Of a stretch of 5,208 nt of DNA, positions 1 through 5,208 are shown piece by piece. Position 1 is the stretch's first letter; the number at the start of each line of letters is the position of its first letter. The notes beneath the pieces are model-generated. The model had not been told where the DNA came from. It saw only the letters and a list, made by a program, of their open reading frames with translations, and made no database searches. The translations under genes and the position numbers were made by a program. The stretch is from Bacteroidota bacterium (lineage in GTDB: Bacteria; Bacteroidota; Bacteroidia; Flavobacteriales; Flavobacteriaceae): assembly GCA_023386255.1 (NCBI GenBank), contig JAEWKB010000063.1, positions 1-5,208 of the forward strand, given 5' to 3'.

Positions 1-126
1 GTAAAAAACTCAAAATCATTAAATGAATCGGGCACGCGCGACCGAAAATTATTTTTCAATAAGGCGCGCCACAAAATAGATCATTATGAGCAGCGGATAA
101 AAAATGAAGCCACAATGGATTTCTGA
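1..126 (+). CDS. Possible 3' end of an upstream gene (partial, uncertain)
   Basis: Frame 1 is open from the left edge for 41 codons to a TGA at 124-126. It encodes a charged, probably helical tail with the segment KIDHYEQRIKNEATMDF at its end. I do not recognise a family. The stop lies only 9 bp before the ACGCAACC promoter element of the next gene, a plausible place for an upstream gene to finish. No hairpin terminator is visible between the two. An open run of this length can arise by chance, and a shorter open frame exists on the opposite strand at 59-1, so the call is weak. The sequence left of the window would settle it. Confidence 0.3.
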   Translation, partial: VKNSKSLNESGTRDRKLFFNKARHKIDHYEQRIKNEATMDF

Positions 127-134
127 ACCGTTAA

Positions 135-185
135 ACGCAACCTTTTTCTTTTTCGGCTGACTTTAAGTAAACTAAAGCTATAACC
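135..185 (+). promoter_or_regulatory. ECF-type promoter of the lipoprotein operon
   Basis: A -35-like ACGCAACCTTTT lies at 135-146 and a -10-like GACT at 159-162, with 17 bp between AAC and GACT. AAGTAAA follows at 165-171 and AGCTATAACC at 176-185, directly before the ATG. The same block occurs at 2346-2399 in front of the ECF sigma gene in this window. Both ACGCAACCTTTT and AAGTAAA sit at identical distance from each other in the two copies. An AAC in the -35 element with a spacer of 16-17 bp is typical of ECF promoters. Assignment to this particular sigma factor is inference. The untranslated leader would be only about 15 nt. Confidence 0.7.
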
Positions 186-1442
186 ATGAAAAAGAAATTC
201 TACCTATTGATGCTTATCCTTATCAGCATCTTTACAAACAGCTGTACAGACATTGATGACAAACTGGCTCCTATAACAGGCACCGGTGAGATCATTAAAA
301 AGGACTCTGAACTTTTTGACCTCATCAGCCGTGTAACAACAGATAGTGATGAGCCAATGAAGCACCTTCCGTGCATTGATTTTGTGTATCCTATAGCATT
401 GTATGTATATAATGCAGACCTGGAAGTGGTAGACCTTGTTTCCCCGGCAAACGATGTAGCTTTCAGTGACCTGCTGGAAAGCCTCCCGCAGTCATACTCC
501 ATAAGCATAACCTACCCTATAACCACTACGCTTGATGACGGCACTATTGTTTCGGTTAACAACAATGCAGAGCTAAAGCAGGCGCTTGATAATTGTAAAA
601 AACATATTATGCTGGAGTATCTGGAAGGTGAGTTTGTACGTTGTGTATGGTCGGTTGAATATACTGAAAATGGCAGCAACGACTATGTGGGCGGGATATT
701 TCACCCCGTGGTAAACGGCATTATCCAGTTTGAATATGATGATGTTTTCCATAACGGTACATGGGCATTGCTGTTTGTAAATGATGAACTGCAGCTAAAT
801 ATTTTCCTTGAAGGTGATTCAGATGCAGCCCAGGATATGAGCCTTAGCTATCCGGTAACGTATGAAGCAAATACTTACCGGGTGCATACACCTGAGGGAG
901 ACATAACCCTCCAAATGATGTGCGAATACACTGCTCCTTTTGCCATAGGTGATACAGGCCCTGCAGAAGGTATTGTATTTTATGACAAGGGCTACTATAG
1001 CAAAGGCTGGCGCTACATGGAAGCCATGCCGCAGGACCTTGCCCCGGCACAATGGGGATGCGCATCGGCAGCAATACCATCAACAGGCATAACAACCGTA
1101 GGCAGCGGTAAAAAATTGTCATCACTGGTTGCCTCTTACCATGATAGCATTGATTACTATGTTAATCCGGGGTCATGCAATAGCGCCAATGATGGGTCTG
1201 TAGCCGCAAAAGCAGCTTTACTGCAGCCGGGTGCCAGGTGGTTTCTCCCCTCTGAAGATGAACTTGCCCTGCTGTACCTTAACCTTCACCAGGCAGGGCT
1301 TGGCAACTTTAACAACAGCCTGTACTGGAGCTCAACTTCAGCCGGGGCGGGCGAGGCAAAAGCCTTCAATTTTGCTACAGGCGCTGCTGAGGCCACCTCA
1401 AAAACGCAATCTCTTAAAATAAGGGCAATACGTTATTTTTAA
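186..1442 (+). CDS. Two-part lipoprotein with C-terminal DUF1566/Lcl-like domain
   Basis: This is a 418-residue predicted lipoprotein. A basic-hydrophobic signal peptide ends in the lipobox TNSC, with Cys20 as the lipidated residue. The acidic stretch TDIDDK follows and could favour outer-membrane or surface placement. Residues about 25-250 form a beta-rich region of unknown function containing LPCIDFVYPIALYVYN and a YSISITYPI strand. I recall similar flavobacterial lipoproteins but cannot name a family. Residues about 255-418 match the DUF1566 (Lcl C-terminal) pattern: GPAEGIVFYDKG, GWRYMEA, WFLPSEDEL, LYWSST and a final IRAIRYF. Such domains are found in Bacteroidota surface proteins, and their biochemical role is not established as far as I know. 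The ATG at 186 is chosen because it gives the complete signal peptide. It is the first gene of a probable operon with the gene at 1461 and follows an ECF-type promoter shared with the nearby sigma gene, so it is a likely output of that sigma factor. Confidence 0.9.
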   Translation: MKKKFYLLMLILISIFTNSCTDIDDKLAPITGTGEIIKKDSELFDLISRVTTDSDEPMKHLPCIDFVYPIALYVYNADLEVVDLVSPANDVAFSDLLESLPQSYSISITYPITTTLDDGTIVSVNNNAELKQALDNCKKHIMLEYLEGEFVRCVWSVEYTENGSNDYVGGIFHPVVNGIIQFEYDDVFHNGTWALLFVNDELQLNIFLEGDSDAAQDMSLSYPVTYEANTYRVHTPEGDITLQMMCEYTAPFAIGDTGPAEGIVFYDKGYYSKGWRYMEAMPQDLAPAQWGCASAAIPSTGITTVGSGKKLSSLVASYHDSIDYYVNPGSCNSANDGSVAAKAALLQPGARWFLPSEDELALLYLNLHQAGLGNFNNSLYWSSTSAGAGEAKAFNFATGAAEATSKTQSLKIRAIRYF

Positions 1443-1460
1443 ATTAAATCTATAAATGCT

Positions 1461-2312
1461 ATGAAAAAGATTTCTTTATTAGCCATGGTGGCACTTATTG
1501 CCACAGGCTGCAGTAGTGATGACGGCGCTACGGTTGTAGCCAACAGCGATCCTCAATTGTATAAAATTGAATTCTACTATCCTACTAAAGCTGCTTACGA
1601 GGGTGGCACAGGCAAAAAACAAGTGTCGTACTATAATGATTATCTGTTAGTGGCAGATACCATTTTTGATGCCACAGGCAATATACTGGAACGTGTAGCT
1701 ACCACAAGCACAGGCAACACTAAAACAGTTACGAAATACATTGGCAGCAATATAGAGTATTTTTTTGAGTATAAATTTAATAATGGTAAGCTTATAGAAC
1801 GCAAGCGCACTTATACGGCACCAAATATAGGAGATGTGCACGAAGTTTATACCTATAATGCTGATGGCAGCATAACCAACACATCAACTTTAGTGCCTCC
1901 ACTTGGCCCTCCACATATTGAACACTATTATGTAAACGAAGAGGGTTATATTAATGAATGGTTACATCAGGATTATGACGGTGCTATTTATTCGATTATA
2001 AACTATAATGTCGAAAATGGATTAATTGAGAGTTATGATGCTGCTACCGGTACTGATCCTGATTTTGAATATTACTATAATGTGCCGCAGCCACACGGCG
2101 TACAATCAGCGGCAGCATTTAATCAAAGGCTTTTGCTGGACGAAGCTATTACAGGTATTTTTAAAATTTATGAAATGCAGCATAAACCGTTGAAGAAGGA
2201 TTTTTATAATCATGAAAAACACTTTAATCAGGAAAATTATACCATATATGATAAAAGGACAAACCCATATTATCCTACACATGAGTACGAAGCGTTTTAT
2301 TTTTATAATTAG
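1461..2312 (+). CDS. Repeat-containing lipoprotein of unknown function
   Basis: This is a 283-residue predicted lipoprotein. The signal peptide ends in ATGC (Cys17) and is followed by SSDDG, which resembles the SDD-type surface export signal reported for Bacteroidota lipoproteins. Surface exposure is therefore possible. The mature part, from about residue 30 to 206, contains about five loose repeats of an aromatic strand, a D/N-G turn and a polar strand, for example FDATGNILER, YKFNNGKLIER, YTYNADGSI, YYVNEEGYINE and YNVENGLIES. This resembles YD/RHS-type or DUF4595-type beta repeats, but I cannot assign a family. The last 70 residues are rich in Lys, His, Tyr and Phe and end in YFYN. It lies 18 bp after the DUF1566 lipoprotein gene with no promoter visible between, so the two are probably co-transcribed. 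No strong terminator follows, only an A+T-only dyad. Confidence 0.85.
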   Translation: MKKISLLAMVALIATGCSSDDGATVVANSDPQLYKIEFYYPTKAAYEGGTGKKQVSYYNDYLLVADTIFDATGNILERVATTSTGNTKTVTKYIGSNIEYFFEYKFNNGKLIERKRTYTAPNIGDVHEVYTYNADGSITNTSTLVPPLGPPHIEHYYVNEEGYINEWLHQDYDGAIYSIINYNVENGLIESYDAATGTDPDFEYYYNVPQPHGVQSAAAFNQRLLLDEAITGIFKIYEMQHKPLKKDFYNHEKHFNQENYTIYDKRTNPYYPTHEYEAFYFYN

Positions 2313-2345
2313 CATTTTAAACAAATTAAATTTTTTAAAATTCTC

Positions 2346-2399
2346 ACGCAACCTTTTAAAAACTTTGCGACTATGAAGTAAAGTTTCATAGCTTTAACC
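2346..2399 (+). promoter_or_regulatory. Autoregulatory ECF-type promoter of the sigma/anti-sigma operon
   Basis: ACGCAACCTTTT at 2346-2357 is followed by GACTAT at 2369-2374 (16 bp between AAC and GACT), AAGTAAA at 2376-2382 and AGCTTTAACC at 2390-2399. The block closely matches the one at 135-185 before the lipoprotein operon. ECF sigma genes are commonly autoregulated, which supports reading this as the sigma factor's own promoter. A perfect 7-bp inverted repeat, CTATGAA (2371-2377) and TTCATAG (2385-2391), overlaps the -10 and the expected transcription start. The leader to the TTG start would be about 33 nt. Confidence 0.72.
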
Positions 2400-2414
2400 A
2401 CAAACAACCTGCAT

Positions 2415-2966
2415 TTGAACCTCGAGAAGATCATAAAAGGATGCATAAGGCATAACCCTAAGGCACAGGAACAGCTGTACCACATGTATAAAGACACACT
2501 CTTTGTACTGTGCCTTAAGTATTGCCGTAACGAAGAGGAAGCTGAGGACAACCTGCATAATGCCTTTATTGAAATATTAACCGGCATAGGCAACTACAGG
2601 GGTAAAGGTTCATTTGAAGGCTGGATGAAACGTATTACAATAAATAAAGCCATTGACAGCTATAAAAAAACGATACAGCTTGTACCTGTAAAGGACGATA
2701 TACCATGGAATACCGATGTGAGCGAAAGCGAGATGAACATGCCGCTGGAGCACATCCTTCAGCTTATACAGGAGCTGCCGGACCAGTACAGGCTTGTGTT
2801 CAGCCTTTATGAGCTTGATGATTATTCGCACCGTGAAATTGCTGAAATGCTCAGCATAACAGAGGGAACATCAAAATCTAACCTTTCGAGGGCCAAGACA
2901 ATATTAAAAGATAAAATTAAAGCCAGGCAATCTTATCCTGATTATAATGTAAGTAATGGAAAATAG
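2415..2966 (+). CDS. ECF-type RNA polymerase sigma factor
   Basis: This 183-residue sigma-70 family protein of the extracytoplasmic-function group directs RNA polymerase to a specialised promoter set. Sigma region 2 spans about residues 17-85 and includes AEDNLHNAFIEIL and the FEGWMKRITINKAIDSYKK segment for promoter melting and core binding. A short acidic linker leads to region 4 at about 112-168, where LPDQYRLVFSLYELDDYSHR and the helix-turn-helix REIAEMLSITEGTSKSNLSRAK recognise the -35 element. The start is TTG at 2415. An in-frame stop at 2379-2381 rules out an ATG farther upstream, and the next Met (residue 24) would cut into region 2. Its stop overlaps the downstream membrane protein gene by 11 bp, which fits translational coupling of a sigma factor with its regulator. 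The upstream promoter matches that of the lipoprotein operon, suggesting autoregulation and a local target. The exact ECF subgroup cannot be assigned by eye. Confidence 0.95.
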   Translation: MNLEKIIKGCIRHNPKAQEQLYHMYKDTLFVLCLKYCRNEEEAEDNLHNAFIEILTGIGNYRGKGSFEGWMKRITINKAIDSYKKTIQLVPVKDDIPWNTDVSESEMNMPLEHILQLIQELPDQYRLVFSLYELDDYSHREIAEMLSITEGTSKSNLSRAKTILKDKIKARQSYPDYNVSNGK

Positions 2967-4608
2967 GAAAGACATAGGGAAAGCATTCCGCGAAAAGCTG
3001 GATGGCTTGCAAAAGTCGCCGGGCGACCATGTATGGCAATCCATAAGGCAGGACCTTCCTAAAAAGAACAGGCGGCTTTTACTGCCCTTATGGTTCAGGG
3101 CTGCTATTATACCTGTCGCTGCATTACTTGTCATAGGATTTTTAACCTATCCGCTATGGCAGGAACATGTGCCGCATGTTTATTTTAAAATGCCGCGCGA
3201 AACTAAAGATGAAATAATTACCACTAAAACCAATCCCTCTGAAGGAGTGGCCGCCAAACCGGAGGCCACCCCTTCTTTATCAAACGGCACAGGTAATGGT
3301 GCTGCCACAAATGTAACAGATGGAAATACGGCAGTAAACAAATACGGAACCACGAGCCCTGCTAAGAGCATTACATCAGTAAGTGGGTTAGGAAATTTAG
3401 TATCCAAATCAACAGAAAGCACAGGAGGCGCTACTGGTAAAAACAGCAGAATCAAAGGAGCCGGCTCATCAGGCGTTGCAGCCCGTATCCGCTCCGGCGG
3501 GATATCTTCAGGACAGTCTAATCCTGTAATTGTAGAGAGCGGCAGAAGCAATAAGCATGGAGGAAATGGAAATACTACAACTCGGGATAATACAATAACC
3601 TTATCTACAGATGCGCAAACTATAGATACAAGGCGTATTAACACCAGCACAAGCGGTATTAATGATGGCAATATCAATGATGCTTCTGCTACAGGTACTG
3701 ATGCTGCATTGGCAAATACAGATACTGTAACAAATGCTACAATAGCCAAAGACACCCTTCAGTTGGTTGCAAGAACTCCCGAAAAGCCTGCAAGAGCTGC
3801 AAGGGATAAGGTTGAAACTGAAAAAAATAAGAAAACCCCTCAGGATCCGGGAGTTAAAAAAATGTATATATATGCTTTTGCGGCCCCTACGTTTTACAAC
3901 ACTAATGATGCCGGATATGTGGATAATGAACTTGCAGGCAAGGAAGTATCTGTTGAAAAAGCTTTCAGTTATGGTGGTTACCTGGGGTATAACCTAACCC
4001 CGAAATGGAGTATGAGGCTTGGTGTTATAAGCACTAAGATAGAATTGAACACTAAGGGGGTACCTTTAAGTAATACTTATATTGCCCATGGCCCTGATGG
4101 TGAAAATCCTGATGGATGGACAGAGACAGTTACTCCTGCTAATTATTCGGGAATATCTTATGCTGATGGTGTATCCAATAATACAATAAGAACAACTTTA
4201 AGCGAAGGTATTGACGAGATGGACCAACCGTATGCAAATGTAAGCCTGTATCAAAAACTAGAGTATCTTGAAATACCTATAGAGGCAATCTACAGCCTGT
4301 ACGGTGATAAATTCCGCATTGGCATTACTGGCGGTTTTAGCACCCGTTATTTAACCGACAGCCGTATCTATGCCAGGAACAACAACGGCAGCGTATATAT
4401 GGGCAGCTATAAAGATGCAGATAAAGTTAACTTTGGCGCCAGCATTGGCGCAGGCCTATACTACAGGTTTATACCTAGCCTGCAGCTAAACGCAGAGCCG
4501 GTTTTACGATATTATTTTAACTCACCTGATACTATTAAGCCCATAACATTTGGAGTACAGGCGGGACTGCAATATAATTTTAACCTATCGAAAAAGAAAA
4601 AGAAGTAA
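2956..4608 (+). CDS. Predicted dual membrane-spanning anti-sigma factor (Dma-like, PorT-type barrel)
   Basis: This 550-residue protein probably holds the upstream ECF sigma factor inactive. Residues 1-45 are a basic cytoplasmic segment with FREKLDGLQKSPGDHVWQSI, like the short anti-sigma heads of Bacteroidota. It lacks a zinc-type HxxxCxxC motif, and I see no Cys in the whole protein. Residues about 47-68 form one inner-membrane helix (AAIIPVAALLVIGFLTY). Residues about 70-300 are a low-complexity linker rich in Thr, Ser, Gly, Asn and Ala, with almost no aromatic residues. Residues about 301-550 look like an 8-stranded outer-membrane barrel of the OMP_b-brl_2/PorT type, including YLEIPIEAIYSLYG and final strand TFGVQAGLQYNFNL, followed by five lysines. 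A long loop at about 362-427 would face outward. The ATG at 2956 overlaps the sigma gene by 11 bp. The order of parts matches Dma proteins known from Bacteroides. The signal sensed and the release mechanism are unknown. The alternative reading is an ordinary barrel with an odd N-terminus, but the sigma neighbour argues against it. Confidence 0.85.
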   Translation: MENRKDIGKAFREKLDGLQKSPGDHVWQSIRQDLPKKNRRLLLPLWFRAAIIPVAALLVIGFLTYPLWQEHVPHVYFKMPRETKDEIITTKTNPSEGVAAKPEATPSLSNGTGNGAATNVTDGNTAVNKYGTTSPAKSITSVSGLGNLVSKSTESTGGATGKNSRIKGAGSSGVAARIRSGGISSGQSNPVIVESGRSNKHGGNGNTTTRDNTITLSTDAQTIDTRRINTSTSGINDGNINDASATGTDAALANTDTVTNATIAKDTLQLVARTPEKPARAARDKVETEKNKKTPQDPGVKKMYIYAFAAPTFYNTNDAGYVDNELAGKEVSVEKAFSYGGYLGYNLTPKWSMRLGVISTKIELNTKGVPLSNTYIAHGPDGENPDGWTETVTPANYSGISYADGVSNNTIRTTLSEGIDEMDQPYANVSLYQKLEYLEIPIEAIYSLYGDKFRIGITGGFSTRYLTDSRIYARNNNGSVYMGSYKDADKVNFGASIGAGLYYRFIPSLQLNAEPVLRYYFNSPDTIKPITFGVQAGLQYNFNLSKKKKK

Positions 4609-4632
4609 AAGCAGTTTTAAGTTGAGTTATGC

Positions 4633-4667
4633 GGGCCTTGTTTTATGTGTGGACAAGGCCCCTTTTT
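4633..4667 (+). terminator. Intrinsic terminator after the sigma/anti-sigma operon
   Basis: A perfect 9-bp stem, GGGCCTTGT (4633-4641) with ACAAGGCCC (4653-4661), encloses an 11-nt loop and is followed by C and five T residues. It starts 25 bp after the stop of the barrel protein gene. It should end the sigma/anti-sigma transcript and insulate the rpoD gene downstream. Confidence 0.9.
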
Positions 4668-4691
4668 GTTAAAGTTAGATTAATTTACATG

Positions 4692-4728
4692 TTTGTGTAA
4701 CTTTTTGCGTTCTCTGTACGTATAATTA
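4692..4728 (+). promoter_or_regulatory. Candidate promoter region of rpoD
   Basis: The A+T-rich gap between the terminator and rpoD contains TTTG at 4692-4695 and TTTTTG at 4702-4707, then TACGTATAATTA at 4717-4728. Bacteroidota housekeeping promoters use TTTG near -33 and TAnnTTTG near -7. TTTG at 4692 and TACGTATA at 4717 are 21 bp apart, within the accepted range, but the -7 match is poor. The exact elements are uncertain. No ACGCAACC element is present, so rpoD does not appear to belong to the ECF regulon. Confidence 0.3.
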
Positions 4729-4759
4729 CTGAATACTTAATAACTCAGGAAATCTTTAC

Positions 4760-5208
4760 ATGAGACAATTAAAAATTACAAAGCAGGTAACCAACAGGGA
4801 AACTGCTTCATTAGACAAGTACCTTCAGGAGATAGGAAAAGTGGATTTGATCACTGCGGATGAGGAGGTAGAACTGGCACAACGCATTAAAGCGGGAGAC
4901 CAGAGAGCATTAGAAAAACTTACAAAAGCTAACCTGCGTTTTGTGGTATCGGTAGCAAAACAATACCAAAACCAAGGCCTTACCCTTCCTGACCTTATCA
5001 ATGAAGGTAACCTTGGCCTGATTAAAGCCGCACAACGTTTTGATGAAACGCGTGGTTTTAAATTCATATCTTACGCCGTGTGGTGGATCCGCCAGTCTAT
5101 ACTTCAGGCACTGGCTGAACAGTCGCGTATTGTTCGCCTTCCGCTAAACAAGATCGGGTCTATCAACAAGATCAATAAAATGTACGCGCTTCTTGAGCAG
5201 TCTAACGA
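4760..5208 (+). CDS. rpoD: Primary (housekeeping) RNA polymerase sigma factor, 5' part
   Basis: The first 149 codons of the Bacteroidota primary sigma factor (RpoD/SigA) are present and the gene runs off the right edge. Flavobacterial members of the family are short, roughly 290 residues, and lack the long N-terminal region of E. coli RpoD. Region 1.2 is seen at residues about 17-50 ([20 protein letters not shown]). Region 2 at about 51-115 includes [33 protein letters not shown], and [15 protein letters not shown], the segment for -10 recognition and melting. [14 protein letters not shown] begins region 3. The ATG at 4760 gives the N-terminus [18 protein letters not shown], which is the conserved start in the family. 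It is separated from the ECF unit by a strong terminator and should be transcribed on its own. The gene appears intact as far as it is visible. Confidence 0.96.
   Translation, partial: MRQLKITKQVTNRETASLDKYLQEIGKVDLITADEEVELAQRIKAGDQRALEKLTKANLRFVVSVAKQYQNQGLTLPDLINEGNLGLIKAAQRFDETRGFKFISYAVWWIRQSILQALAEQSRIVRLPLNKIGSINKINKMYALLEQSN

Noticed and set aside
1..59. Minus-strand open frame starting at a TTG at 59 and running off the left edge
   Set aside because: It has only 19 codons, no ATG and no recognisable promoter, and it overlaps the longer + strand open frame. It could be the start of a divergent gene, but the window does not show enough.
63..70. GGCGCGCC palindrome and nearby CG-rich patch
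   Set aside because: A single 8-bp palindrome inside a possible coding tail, with no second copy or T-run, is not evidence for a terminator or binding site.
186..2312. Lipoprotein pair as part of a SusC/SusD-type uptake locus
   Set aside because: There is no TonB-dependent receptor gene, no SusD-like helical protein and no glycoside hydrolase in the window. The partner of the sigma factor is a small barrel with an internal membrane helix, not a FecR-type anti-sigma factor.
2314..2341. Inverted repeat ATTTTAAA/TTTAAAAT after the second lipoprotein gene
   Set aside because: The arms pair, but they contain only A and T, so the hairpin would be unstable. It is not good evidence for a terminator.
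3180..3755. Minus-strand open frame of 191 codons
   Set aside because: It lies opposite the low-complexity linker of the barrel protein. The biased Thr/Ser/Gly/Asn codons leave the other strand free of stops. Its hydrophobic product matches no family I know, and the + strand gene is well supported.
1..5208. CRISPR array, tRNA or rRNA genes, insertion sequences
   Set aside because: Reading through, I saw no regularly spaced direct repeats, no tRNA-like cloverleaf with a CCA end, no rRNA sequence, and no transposase or terminal inverted repeats.

Overview
The window looks like chromosomal DNA of a Bacteroidota member, most likely Flavobacteriaceae and close to Flavobacterium. The signs are a short primary sigma factor starting [20 protein letters not shown], lipoproteins with short lipoboxes followed by acidic residues, an outer-membrane barrel of the PorT-like type, and gene starts without Shine-Dalgarno sequences. 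All recognised genes are on the + strand.

Layout: (1) Positions 1-126 hold an open frame that may be the tail of an upstream gene (weak). (2) Positions 135-185 hold a promoter-like block in front of two lipoprotein genes, 186-1442 and 1461-2312, separated by 18 bp and probably one operon. The first lipoprotein ends in a DUF1566/Lcl-like domain. The second is a repeat-rich protein of unknown function. (3) Positions 2346-2399 hold a second copy of the same promoter block. It precedes an ECF-type sigma factor gene with a TTG start (2415-2966), which overlaps by 11 bp a 550-residue protein gene (2956-4608). (4) A strong intrinsic terminator (4633-4667) closes this unit. (5) After a short intergenic region, the housekeeping sigma factor gene rpoD/sigA begins at 4760 and runs off the right edge.

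The notable system is the ECF sigma factor with its partner. The partner has a short cytoplasmic anti-sigma-like segment, one inner-membrane helix, about 230 residues of disordered Ser/Thr/Gly/Asn-rich linker, and a C-terminal predicted 8-stranded outer-membrane barrel. One polypeptide could therefore link the outer membrane to a cytoplasmic sigma factor. This matches the dual membrane-spanning anti-sigma (Dma) architecture that I recall being described in Bacteroides thetaiotaomicron, where it controls outer-membrane vesicle formation.

The sigma gene and the lipoprotein operon carry nearly the same upstream block: ACGCAACCTTTT, a GACT-type -10, AAGTAAA at identical spacing, then AGCTwTAACC. 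The simplest model is a sigma factor that activates its own gene and the neighbouring lipoprotein operon, with the barrel protein restraining it until an envelope signal arrives. The signal and the lipoprotein functions cannot be read from the sequence.
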